Shown here one piece after another: positions 36,201-43,000 of a stretch of 60,000 nucleotides of DNA (positions are counted from its first letter, which is position 1; every line of letters starts with the position of its first letter). A program made the position numbers and the translations under genes. The stretch is taken from NCBI RefSeq assembly GCF_000003815.2, contig NC_049980.1, forward strand, positions 19,947,743 to 20,007,742, given 5' to 3'. The notes under the pieces were generated by a model that saw only the letters and a program-made list of their open reading frames with translations, was not told the origin of the DNA and did no database searches. The stretch is from Branchiostoma floridae (Eukaryota > Chordata > Leptocardii > Amphioxiformes > Branchiostomatidae).

Positions 36201-38180
36201 ATTAGAATTGTAAGACAGCTTTGAGATTAAGTGATCGTGTGGTCTTGCTTAACAAATGATTGATTATCCATTGTCATTAACTTTGTAATTTCAATCCCAC
36301 TAACATGCCACTTTTGTGGGCATTTTTCTGCTGAAATGTGCTGATACAGTCTTCTTCTTCTTTTTAGTGTTTAGGTGGCTTGTGATATAAGCAATATGTT
36401 GAAAATATTTTGTGAATATAGATAATTGGACCACTATTGCTAAACTATATCAAATTAGAATTGATTTTTTTTTTCAAAATTCAAAATTGCTTTTATGACT
36501 TTTTTGCATGATGGATAGAGTAATCACTTGGGAGAGTTGATAGATGACTTGGCCTAGAAAGCAATTTTGTTCTGCCAAATTGATGGTAACTGTCATGGTC
36601 ATGCGCTTATTGTGTCTCCTGAGCAAACATTGATCAAAGCAGAGACATGTAACCAGGGTGTTTCTGTGTCCAGAAGGCTGAAGATTTTCAACTTTAAAAA
36701 TACTACATATTCCTTCAACAAAAAGTAGTAGGATATGTGAATGGAGATTCCTGTCAAACATCATCATCCTGTCAAACAGTTCTTTTAATTTTCTCTGGTC
36801 AGCTTGAAATGACTTTATATGCCATTTATTTTAAGTATAGAAGTGTTCTTATGGGACATAACGTTACATGTAGTTTCTAGCCTTGCAAGGTGTATTACAA
36901 AGACAAAGTTTATTTGCTGGTTCTGAAATAAGGGGCCATGTCTTGTTCCTCAGTAACACTTTGCCATTTTGTAAAATGCTCTTAAGATGTGTGTGCAACT
37001 GTACATGTAAATAATATATATACATGTACTGATATGGTCACAGCATACTTGTATTTCCGTTGTCAAGAGTTCAGTTCAGTCAAGATGTTTTGGTGACATA
37101 ATGAGATGTTCTAGATGAAATTTCTCAGCATCACTGTTCTTTGTGGATTATAAGTCAATAGCTGGCAATCTAACATTCCCTCCAGTCAGTTTTTTTAATC
37201 TCACCTACATCTGTCATCTGGTTGCCTTAGTAAGACTTTGTGTTGTTGATTTATATTGAATTTGTTTTTAACCATATTGTTTCTCTGTGCAGATTGGTTT
37301 GGATACAGCATATTGGACAGGGATCAACCATTTGTTCATCTGGGGAAGCATCGCCTGGTACTTCGGTGCTAGCCTCATCGTGTACAGTGACGGTCTGTAC
37401 AAGCTGGCCCTGTTCCCCTTTGTCGGTGTAGCTAGAAATGTGTTTGGCCAGCCCACGTTATGGTTCACAGTGCTGCTGACTGTTCTGGTCTGCCTGCTGC
37501 CGGTGATGGCCATCAGGTTCCTCATGAGAGACCTCAGGCCGACGCTGTCAGACAGGGTGAGTCACATCGTCAAAGTCTATCATAGGTTCATTAAAGCAGA
37601 TTTAAGGCATTCTTGAGGACATTCTAGGTACTATCTGTGATACTGTATAATTCAGCTATCTTTTAACAGAAATGGCTGTAGATCCTTGTTTGGGTCATAT
37701 TTGTCACTTTTGTCACGACCTCGCTAAAAATCCTACAATCAGAGAGTTGTAAAAGAGGAAGTAGTTAAGATAGGAATGGTTTGGATTAATGAACTCTCTT
37801 TTACCCTCCTTATTTTTATGCACTCTAAAAGAAGTCACTGATTGGTCCTCGCCTTGCTTTTATTTTGGCAGGACACGTAGCATTACATAGATTGGATCAT
37901 TGTTACTGGTTATGTTTTTATGGCACAGATACGGCTGGCACAGCAACTATCCAAGACCAGCAAGCGAACCACTTCACAGCTGCTACGACGGAAGTCCTCC
38001 CGTCTCTCCCATCGCCCCAGCTCTCGGAGATCTGGATATGCATTCGCCCATCAGGAAGGCTTTGGCAGACTCATCACATCTGGCACAATCAAGATGAGAC
38101 AGAAGAAAATAGGCCAAAGGTTGTCAGAACACAATCTGAAAGAGAGAGCTTCAGCCGAGGACTTGACATACGACGTTTAA
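15239..38180 (+). CDS. ATP8B: P4-type ATPase, phospholipid flippase of the ATP8B class (complete, 28 coding exons, 1,176 aa)
   Basis: P4-ATPases use ATP to move phospholipids from the outer to the cytoplasmic leaflet, usually with a CDC50/TMEM30 partner. Exons: 15239-15278, 16337-16395, 16857-16970, 19318-19416, 19941-20002, 20230-20302, 21775-21845, 22364-22446, 22708-22955, 23377-23451, 24199-24320, 24584-24792, 25580-25623, 26213-26375, 27119-27198, 27455-27556, 28017-28139, 28698-28795, 29528-29666, 30200-30239, 31709-31941, 33141-33324, 33646-33727, 34455-34596, 35094-35177, 35626-35871, 37293-37556, 37929-38180. The join is 3,531 bases in one open frame. Motifs: DGET 172-175 (actuator), PISL 343-346 in M4 (P4 signature), phosphorylation DKTGT with Asp396, KGADS from 563 (nucleotide binding), TGDK 677-680, GDGAND 810-815, ten membrane spans, and a C-tail GYAFA 1129-1133. 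Full-length similarity, as I recall the family, is greatest to vertebrate ATP8B2/ATP8B4; it is probably the single pre-duplication relative. ATG is chosen because an in-frame TAA (15221-15223) precedes it in the same exon. Confidence 0.95.
15279..16336 (+). other. ATP8B: ATP8B intron 1, nothing else recognised
   Basis: GT-AG intron of 1,058 bp with no supported nested gene or repeat. Confidence 0.7.
16337..16395 (+). CDS. ATP8B: ATP8B exon 2 (residues 14-33)
   Basis: Encodes [20 protein letters not shown], the cytosolic N-terminal segment just before the family's conserved region. Acceptor TTCCAG, donor GTAAGA. Confidence 0.93.
16857..16970 (+). CDS. ATP8B: ATP8B exon 3 (residues 34-71, start of M1)
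   Basis: Contains the P4-typical [16 protein letters not shown] and enters membrane helix M1 ([11 protein letters not shown]). Thirty-eight whole codons, phase 0 on both sides. Confidence 0.96.
16971..19317 (+). other. ATP8B: ATP8B intron 3 (longest of the gene), nothing else recognised
   Basis: GT-AG intron of 2,347 bp. Several 60-90-codon ORFs occur but none has a domain or conserved look. A 12-bp tandem duplication (GAACTTGTGATG type) lies near 18460-18482. Confidence 0.6.
19318..19416 (+). CDS. ATP8B: ATP8B exon 4 (residues 72-104, end of M1 and M2)
   Basis: Encodes [20 protein letters not shown] and [13 protein letters not shown], completing M1 and spanning M2, the lipid-entry region on the exoplasmic side. 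Acceptor TTTCAG, donor GTAAGT. Confidence 0.96.
19941..20002 (+). CDS. ATP8B: ATP8B exon 5 (residues 105-125)
   Basis: Encodes [20 protein letters not shown], the loop entering the actuator domain; the next Thr codon is split with exon 6. Confidence 0.95.
20230..20302 (+). CDS. ATP8B: ATP8B exon 6 (residues 125-149)
   Basis: Encodes [20 protein letters not shown] followed by AFVA, matching the actuator-domain strand present in all P4-ATPases. Confidence 0.95.
20303..21774 (+). other. ATP8B: ATP8B intron 6, nothing else recognised
   Basis: GT-AG intron of 1,472 bp; the sequence just before exon 7 stays open in frame but is not conserved. Confidence 0.6.
21775..21845 (+). CDS. ATP8B: ATP8B exon 7 (residues 150-173, start of DGET)
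   Basis: Encodes [20 protein letters not shown] then ELDG; the Gly codon of the DGET dephosphorylation loop is split across the intron. Confidence 0.97.
22364..22446 (+). CDS. ATP8B: ATP8B exon 8 (residues 173-201, end of DGET)
   Basis: Completes DGETNLK, whose glutamate (E174) is the catalytic residue for phosphoenzyme hydrolysis. Then [20 protein letters not shown]. Confidence 0.96.
22708..22955 (+). CDS. ATP8B: ATP8B exon 9 (residues 201-283)
   Basis: Second largest internal exon; holds the actuator-domain stretches [35 protein letters not shown] and [18 protein letters not shown], ending at the start of M3 (LMNVIVLW). Confidence 0.97.
23377..23451 (+). CDS. ATP8B: ATP8B exon 10 (residues 284-308, M3)
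   Basis: Hydrophobic helix [20 protein letters not shown], i.e. M3 continuing from the end of exon 9. Confidence 0.94.
23452..24198 (+). other. ATP8B: ATP8B intron 10, nothing else recognised
   Basis: GT-AG intron of 747 bp, AT-rich, no supported features. Confidence 0.6.
24199..24320 (+). CDS. ATP8B: ATP8B exon 11 (residues 309-349, M4)
   Basis: Contains YLPWEVF and M4, [23 protein letters not shown] (343-346) replaces the PEGL of cation pumps and is characteristic of P4-ATPases. Confidence 0.97.
24584..24792 (+). CDS. ATP8B: ATP8B exon 12 (residues 349-419, catalytic aspartate)
   Basis: Carries the phosphorylation motif DKTGT (bases 24723-24737; Asp396) within [14 protein letters not shown], preceded by [10 protein letters not shown]. 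This aspartate is transiently phosphorylated by ATP. Confidence 0.98.
25580..25623 (+). CDS. ATP8B: ATP8B exon 13 (residues 419-433)
   Basis: Short exon [15 protein letters not shown] in the variable linker after the P-domain start. Its frame agrees with both neighbours; sequence here is poorly conserved in the family. Confidence 0.88.
26213..26375 (+). CDS. ATP8B: ATP8B exon 14 (residues 434-488)
   Basis: Start of the nucleotide-binding domain, ending in the conserved [17 protein letters not shown]. Acceptor TTTACAG, donor GTAAGC. Confidence 0.95.
26698..27003. mobile_element. MITE with 25-bp perfect terminal inverted repeats, in ATP8B intron 14
   Basis: The left end ACTCAAGCAACTGGATATG... 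(26698-26722) is the exact reverse complement of 26979-27003 over 25 bases. The element is 306 bp and has no ORF. A clear target duplication was not found (flanks GTC and AAC). A relic of the same family lies at 2847-2925, showing the family is dispersed. Confidence 0.85.
27119..27198 (+). CDS. ATP8B: ATP8B exon 15 (residues 488-514)
   Basis: Encodes [32 protein letters not shown] is a hallmark of the P4 nucleotide-binding domain. Confidence 0.97.
27455..27556 (+). CDS. ATP8B: ATP8B exon 16 (residues 515-548)
   Basis: Encodes [20 protein letters not shown] and [12 protein letters not shown], conserved N-domain core; phase 0 at both ends. Confidence 0.96.
28017..28139 (+). CDS. ATP8B: ATP8B exon 17 (residues 549-589, KGAD)
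   Basis: Holds KGADS (Lys563), the nucleotide-binding lysine motif of P-type ATPases, within [17 protein letters not shown]. The exon continues into the intron as an ORF, but GTGAGT at 28140 is the donor. Confidence 0.96.
28348..28429. repeat. Intronic inverted repeat (hairpin) in ATP8B intron 17
   Basis: Left arm 28348-28370 and right arm 28406-28429 are complementary over 23-24 bases with one gap, centred on CCAATCAGATACTCC / GGAGTATCTGATTGG, around a 35-base loop. The 16-mer TGATTGGCTGACAGCT of the right arm recurs at 33011-33026. Confidence 0.65.
28698..28795 (+). CDS. ATP8B: ATP8B exon 18 (residues 590-622)
   Basis: Encodes [20 protein letters not shown] and [12 protein letters not shown], matching the GLRTL block of the family. 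Confidence 0.95.
28796..29527 (+). other. ATP8B: ATP8B intron 18, nothing else recognised
   Basis: GT-AG intron of 732 bp, AT-rich, no supported features. Confidence 0.6.
29528..29666 (+). CDS. ATP8B: ATP8B exon 19 (residues 622-668)
   Basis: Contains [20 protein letters not shown] and [12 protein letters not shown], the conserved hinge returning to the phosphorylation domain. Confidence 0.97.
30200..30239 (+). CDS. ATP8B: ATP8B exon 20 (residues 669-682, TGDK)
   Basis: A 40-base micro-exon encoding [13 protein letters not shown] with the TGD motif. Its donor is weak (GTTGGT), but the nearby GTGAGA would shift the frame and create a stop, so 30239 is the only coding-compatible end. Confidence 0.92.
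30240..31708 (+). other. ATP8B: ATP8B intron 20, with a possible retroposon 3' end near 31560
   Basis: A 1,469-bp intron. The stretch ending in a GAA run (about 31562-31577) reads like a retroposon tail, but I could not place it in a family. Just before the acceptor an 18-bp AATTTATAATAATGTATG-type unit is repeated twice (about 31630-31667). Confidence 0.4.
31709..31941 (+). CDS. ATP8B: ATP8B exon 21 (residues 682-759)
   Basis: Encodes [20 protein letters not shown] then a lineage-variable loop and [11 protein letters not shown]. More GC-rich than its flanks, as several of the longer exons are. Confidence 0.96.
31942..33140 (+). other. ATP8B: ATP8B intron 21, nothing else recognised
   Basis: GT-AG intron of 1,199 bp. 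It holds an 11-bp tandem repeat (TCCATGCTGAA) near 32300 and, at 33011-33026, the 16-mer shared with the hairpin at 28348-28429. ORFs are not conserved. Confidence 0.5.
33141..33324 (+). CDS. ATP8B: ATP8B exon 22 (residues 760-821, GDGAND)
   Basis: Contains [13 protein letters not shown] and the Mg-coordinating hinge motif [11 protein letters not shown] (GDGAND at bases 33291-33308, residues 810-815). Donor GTTTGA is off-consensus. Confidence 0.97.
33646..33727 (+). CDS. ATP8B: ATP8B exon 23 (residues 821-848), followed by an AT-AC intron
   Basis: Encodes [20 protein letters not shown] and FSFAQF, then two bases of an Arg codon. It ends at 33727 directly before ATATCCTTTA, a U12-type 5' splice site, not GT. 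Confidence 0.93.
33728..34454 (+). other. ATP8B: U12-type (minor spliceosome) AT-AC intron in ATP8B
   Basis: The intron starts ATATCCTTTA, an exact match to the U12 AT-AC donor consensus, and ends GAGAAC. A branch-site match, TGCCTTGAC (A at 34445), lies 10 bases before the first base of exon 24, within the short range known for U12 introns. Splicing AG to G gives Arg-Tyr-Leu-Glu-Arg (848-852), in register with the family. No GT-AG pair at this junction preserves the protein. The two bases AT and AC at the borders are read directly; use of the minor spliceosome is inferred from consensus. Confidence 0.92.
34455..34596 (+). CDS. ATP8B: ATP8B exon 24 (residues 848-895, M5)
   Basis: Encodes [20 protein letters not shown] and the M5 region [20 protein letters not shown], highly conserved in P4-ATPases. 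Confidence 0.96.
34665..34797. repeat. Two adjacent short tandem duplications in ATP8B intron 24
   Basis: An imperfect 29-bp unit starting GATGTACAATCA is repeated at 34665-34693 and 34694-34722. A perfect 23-bp unit starting GTGAGAATGTGC is repeated at 34752-34774 and 34775-34797. Confidence 0.85.
35094..35177 (+). CDS. ATP8B: ATP8B exon 25 (residues 896-923, M6)
   Basis: Encodes [20 protein letters not shown] then LAMALFDQ, covering M6. Confidence 0.96.
35626..35871 (+). CDS. ATP8B: ATP8B exon 26 (residues 924-1005, M7 and start of M8)
   Basis: Contains [20 protein letters not shown]7 ([20 protein letters not shown]) and the start of M8. An ORF continues past 35871, but GTGAGC there is the donor and exon 27 resumes the conserved sequence. 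Confidence 0.96.
35872..37292 (+). other. ATP8B: ATP8B intron 26, nothing else recognised
   Basis: GT-AG intron of 1,421 bp with no supported nested features. Confidence 0.6.
37293..37556 (+). CDS. ATP8B: ATP8B exon 27 (residues 1006-1093, M8-M10)
   Basis: Encodes [20 protein letters not shown] (end of M8 and M9), a loop, then M10 ([19 protein letters not shown]). Donor GTGAGT. Confidence 0.96.
37929..38180 (+). CDS. ATP8B: ATP8B exon 28 (residues 1094-1176, cytosolic C-tail, stop)
   Basis: Basic, serine-rich tail with [17 protein letters not shown]. The GYAF motif (1129-1132) corresponds to the autoinhibitory C-tail motif known in several P4-ATPases, here with Ala where GYAFS has Ser. Ends TAA at 38178-38180. 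Confidence 0.95.
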   Translation: MRLAQQLSKTSKRTTSQLLRRKSSRLSHRPSSRRSGYAFAHQEGFGRLITSGTIKMRQKKIGQRLSEHNLKERASAEDLTYDV

Positions 38181-39503
38181 AGCCCTCGGGCACTCTACTA
38201 AGTTCAGAATCTATGGCTCCTCAATTCTTAGCTTCAAATTTGCAAGCCTTGGAATCTATAGAATTTGTAATCGTATAGACTATGTAGTACTTACTTTTTG
38301 ATTCCCCATTTTATAGTAGATAGAAGAAAAGATGCAAACAATATGGAGGATTTTATTCTAGGCTATATTTTTAGCAGATAGGGGAGTGGGTCTAAGGTTT
38401 ACAAGAAGCAACCTATAGAATAATGACAACATCTTTCTACCAATGAAATTGTCTTTCATGAAATTGACAACAACGATTTACGATTACTTAGAATTTGTAA
38501 GAAGGCATCTGATTGGTCTTCATGTATCTATTATTCCTACAGTAAAGTTTTGTCAAAAGTGTATGAAATGGGTATAAATTTCAAATTGTAAATTCCTTGC
38601 ATAGCAATGTTGACATTTAGCATGTTTAAGGAGACAATTGAACATGACAAACATTTGGCTTGGTGAGCGCATGTATATTCTGTGTTATGCAGTAAGTGAT
38701 ATCTTGGTCTTGCCACTGCTGTAGCTCACTGTTTTATTTTCAAATGTTTCGATTAAAAAAAACACATTCAACAAAAAATATTGATACGGGCAAATGTGTC
38801 AAAGAAGGTTGAATGTTGTTTTTTTGGTCTGAGGTTAGAAGGACCTTGACCTTGTACAATGATGAAAGCAACAAATGCCATCTGCTATTTCCTGTTACTG
38901 TGCTCTACAATGGAAAATATTTCTCACTTCTGTACTATCAATGTGAGCACTCTACTGGTAATACTGTTTTTAAAACTTTTTCTCGACATGAATATTGCTC
39001 TTTCTCTTGAAGAACCACTTGATATTCATATCATATTAAATATTGTGAAATGATTTTACTATTTCTATATTGTGTAAACTATGATATACAATGAGTTACA
39101 ACTTAGATATGATGTTGTGATGTTAAGATTTTTATAATGGTTAGGATCACAGCATATCATTGCAATGTAAAATATGCTGTTGGAGTGTTGGTGCATTTAT
39201 CATTTGTCCATGTCGCTTCTTGTGTTGTATTTGTTTGTAGGAATATGAATCACTAGACATATTTCTGAATTTTATTTGCATAGATTGTAGGAACAAATGC
39301 AATATTTAGTTTAAGACAGTTTCTGTATGGTGCAATGTTTTATGATTTGCACGTTGCTATAAATGAATAATCACATTGCAATAGTGATTGTTTTGTGTAT
39401 GAAAAATGTTTGCACCTTGTCACTCAAAGCAGCTAAAATGTCTTTTGTAACATCTTCAGGTAGTATTTGGTATCATCTTTGGTTCATGTCAGATTATTTC
39501 ATA

Positions 39504-39509
39504 AATAAA
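39504..39509 (+). terminator. ATP8B: Candidate ATP8B poly(A) signal AATAAA (proximal)
   Basis: Canonical hexamer in TCATAAATAAAG about 1.3 kb after the stop codon. Confidence 0.45.
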
Positions 39510-40006
39510 GTGGAGGTGAAGTGATTAGGGAACAATGATCTGTATAGTTTATACTTTATGTGATACAGTGTACCTACTGTTGCAGAAAGATTATGGAAAC
39601 TTGCATTTTGAAACAATTTCATATACGGGCTTCAGGAAAAATACTTGTAATCTTCACACTCTGATCTTACAATTTTGATAGCTTTTTTTTGAAATCTCCA
39701 TTCAGGACTTTTCTGCCACAAACATAAGGAAAATATCCATATACTTGAATTTTAGCAAGAATTTGAAATACACTGATTGTTACAATTAAACAGGTGGAGA
39801 AGAATGAAGAAAAAGTATTTTTCTGAAGTTTGGTACTCCAGACTTCTTGGGGACAGTTTTTTTTCTCCTATTGCTATCACAGAAATATATGGAAGGAACT
39901 TTGGACTGAGTGCCTAGATAAATGTGGGCAGCATTTTAAGTGTGATGCCCCAGATTTAAGGTTGTAAAACAGGACAGTGGCCTGAATGACTGTAAAATGA
40001 TATTGG

Positions 40007-40012
40007 AATAAA
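40007..40012 (+). terminator. ATP8B: Candidate ATP8B poly(A) signal AATAAA (distal)
   Basis: Canonical hexamer in TTGGAATAAATATG followed by GT- and T-rich sequence (about 40021-40052), the usual downstream element composition. Confidence 0.5.
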
Positions 40013-43000
40013 TATGATATATGGTTTATGATTTGTGTTGTATGTTGATAATTTTATTACACATAACAGACAGATGACAGTAAGCAGGACATGCACAGCA
40101 ATCAACATTATGATATTTATTTAACCAGGGGAGGATGGTTAAGTTTGTCATCAACATCTGCTGGCCCATTGGGTAGGGGTACCTATATCATACTTGGAAG
40201 TTAATGTTTGTATCATTTGATAGGACAATAGTTGCAATATTATTTCTAAACTTAAGCTTGATTAAATCTAGATATGAACTTATAAAATCCACAAACTTTT
40301 GGCCAGTACTTTGATAGTAAATGGTTAAGTAATTTGTTCAGTACCTCATTTTATTTGGATTTTGTCAACTCTCTATATGGATGGATCACAAAGCCCCACC
40401 CACCCTTGTCTTAACGTTAATATGTTATAATTTGATTGACCTGCAGCCAGTCTCTCATTGGTTGGACTTGAATTGCTAATTTTGATTAACAGGATCAGTC
40501 TGAATGTTGAATGTTAGCTAAGTGACATGCATAATCGAAAGAAACTCGCAATCCAAACAATCAGTATTACAAGAAAATAACTGCTAACTGCTTTAAATCT
40601 TCCAATATCTTAACTATCCAAAATGTGATGTTTTATGCTCAGTTCTGGTCGAAGAGCCTAACTTCATAGGCTTTAAAAGATCCTATATACGGATTAAAAG
40701 GGAATGACCATAGTTTCCATCATATAAACACGCCACAGAGTTTAATACCTGGATGCTGTGCGTGTAGATGTGCAACAGACATGGCAGACATGGTCTTTGT
40801 TTGAAAGAGACAGTCTCTTCTGGACGCATTTTGAAGGAGAAAACTTTGTACAACAAAGTAACTCTGTCTTTGTTCTTGAAAGTTTGTTCTTGGCACTCAC
40901 GATTCAGTTCAACCGTTAGCCCTAATGTCAGGTAACCAGGCTAATATGGCAGAGAACATTCGCACCCTCCCACAAAGGGTTGACAAGGCATTGCTGTGTG
41001 GGAGGGTGAACATTCGTCACACTTCGAAAGTACTTCTACTAAAAGCATTTGAAGGTGAGATTAACTTTTCTCTGCCACTGCTGAAAGACCTTATAACTGG
41101 CCGTGGGGAAGGCTGTCGACACGCAAAGAGAATGCATTGTGGTCGGTATCTCCTAAAGACATAATGTCATTTATCCTACATTAGCTACTAGGGCACAAAG
41201 GGCAGATAGTGTCGCGAGGGAAGGTTCTCTTCTGATATCAATGTCAGTGTACGATGGGGGTGGTGCCGGGTTGATGTGTAGAACTGATCGTATCTGACAT
41301 GTGCCGGATGTGCATGATACTATCGGTAAAAAGCCTGTTTAAAAAATCCTGCGAGCAGATATTGAGAGGAAAGTTCGTGACAATTTGAACTTCGCCATTT
41401 TCTCACATGTTTTCCTCCCTCCTGTGAAGTTCTGTTTTCCCCACAGCTTGGTACATTGAATTAAAGTGAAATATGGTCGGTTGACCGTTTTTGACGGCCA
41501 AAGGTTGTGCATACTTACACCAGTCGGTTGAACATCGTAAATCCCCCACCACTAAGTGAGAAGAAAGTTATGTAATGTTTCACGGATATAAGTACACAGA
41601 ACGTCTCCCACTTCAGCACCAAGGACAGAGAATAGAAACTCCAACGTACGAGACATGAATTTCTTAGCCTACTTAGAAGGTTCCAGGAGTCGGTGCTGCT
41701 TTCGTTAGCTGGACAAGCAATAAGAAACCGATTTCAATAGAAACCAAGTGCAATAATATAGAACTGAAGTGGCATCAGGAAAAAAAACAGTCCGTCTCAT
41801 AGAGCCTGCTAAGGAGGATAAGAATTTCATGTAACACTTTCATTACCGCTCGAATATGTATGTGGATTGAACGTTTTTCATTCATGGACGCAAAAATAAA
41901 TGTTTACAATATAAATTATTTTCGCCAAGGTTTTAGAATCTGCTGTATGGGCATTTGCACTCACGTGACTATGAAGTAGTCCCCTACCATGTTGGAGTAT
42001 CAAATCTGGAATCTAAATTTGAATCTGAATGCTCATGTATAATTCGTACGCTCACTTAATTATGACATCATAACCATGTCAATCCATTGGTCTGACTCAG
42101 GTTCATCTGAAATTCATGGCGGACGTGACGTCACGTGTAAGTATATATTGAACATTTGACCTTGACCGAGATAATCCGTCCGCCTGCCATCTGAAGTATA
42201 TAAGTATATCTATATATATGCAAAATGAAGAACCTGATTACTATTGGGCGTAGGTTCAGGAGGTCAAAATCGAAAGTCCCACAAGGGAAGTTATGGCCTG
42301 ATCCACATCTATTAGCCATGCCAACCAAATGGACCACTGGCCTGAACAAAGACGTCACTACGTGCTTAAGTGGGATGATTCGTAACATCCGCGGTATCGT
42401 CGTATGTGATGAAACTTCACACCTTTAGAAAAGAAGCCGCATTTTAATTAATGACTGTCCCTCCCCTCGACCCAAAATACAATCTTGTTTAATCAGTAAC
42501 TGTCACTGTCGGCCAAGTTTATATACTTAACAATACGGCATATATGTGAACAGATATTTAAAGGGAAGGCTCATTTGTGTACACATGCCGGTGGCTTTCA
42601 GGAGAAAAAAAGTACAATCACACGACTTCTCCTTTATAGAATTTCAAGAAATGGTTTGGTTGCACGAATATATAATATATGCAAGTTTTGAACAGAGCTA
42701 GGTTGAGTATCAGCATCGTGTAAGTAGGACAGAATATGTCTATTGAAACACGGGAACCCGAACAGCTAGCACCATTTGCCATGTAGTGGAATCGTTTGCA
42801 TATTTCTTCTCAACCTTTTATTCTCTTAGTTATCGAAGTGACGGTCACCCACGGTGTTAATTAAAGCTAATCTATTACCTTCCCGTTGGAGACATTCTAT
42901 ACGTGCTTCATAAAATCCATTTAAATGTGAGCCTACATTGGCGAATACTTAACTATCTCCTTTTAAATAGCTTAGTACAGCCTTCAATTGAAATGGCGCC

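Larger units (their letters stand above)
38181..40012 (+). other. ATP8B: ATP8B 3' untranslated region (extent inferred)
   Basis: AT-rich sequence after the stop with no splice or coding signals. Poly(A) signals at 39504-39509 and 40007-40012 would give 3' UTRs of roughly 1.3 or 1.8 kb. Which is used cannot be told from sequence. Confidence 0.5.

Noticed and set aside
40925-41164. 79-codon ORF between ATP8B and HCN
   Set aside because: No recognisable domain, no poly(A) signal close by and no exon-like boundaries; length is ordinary for chance ORFs.
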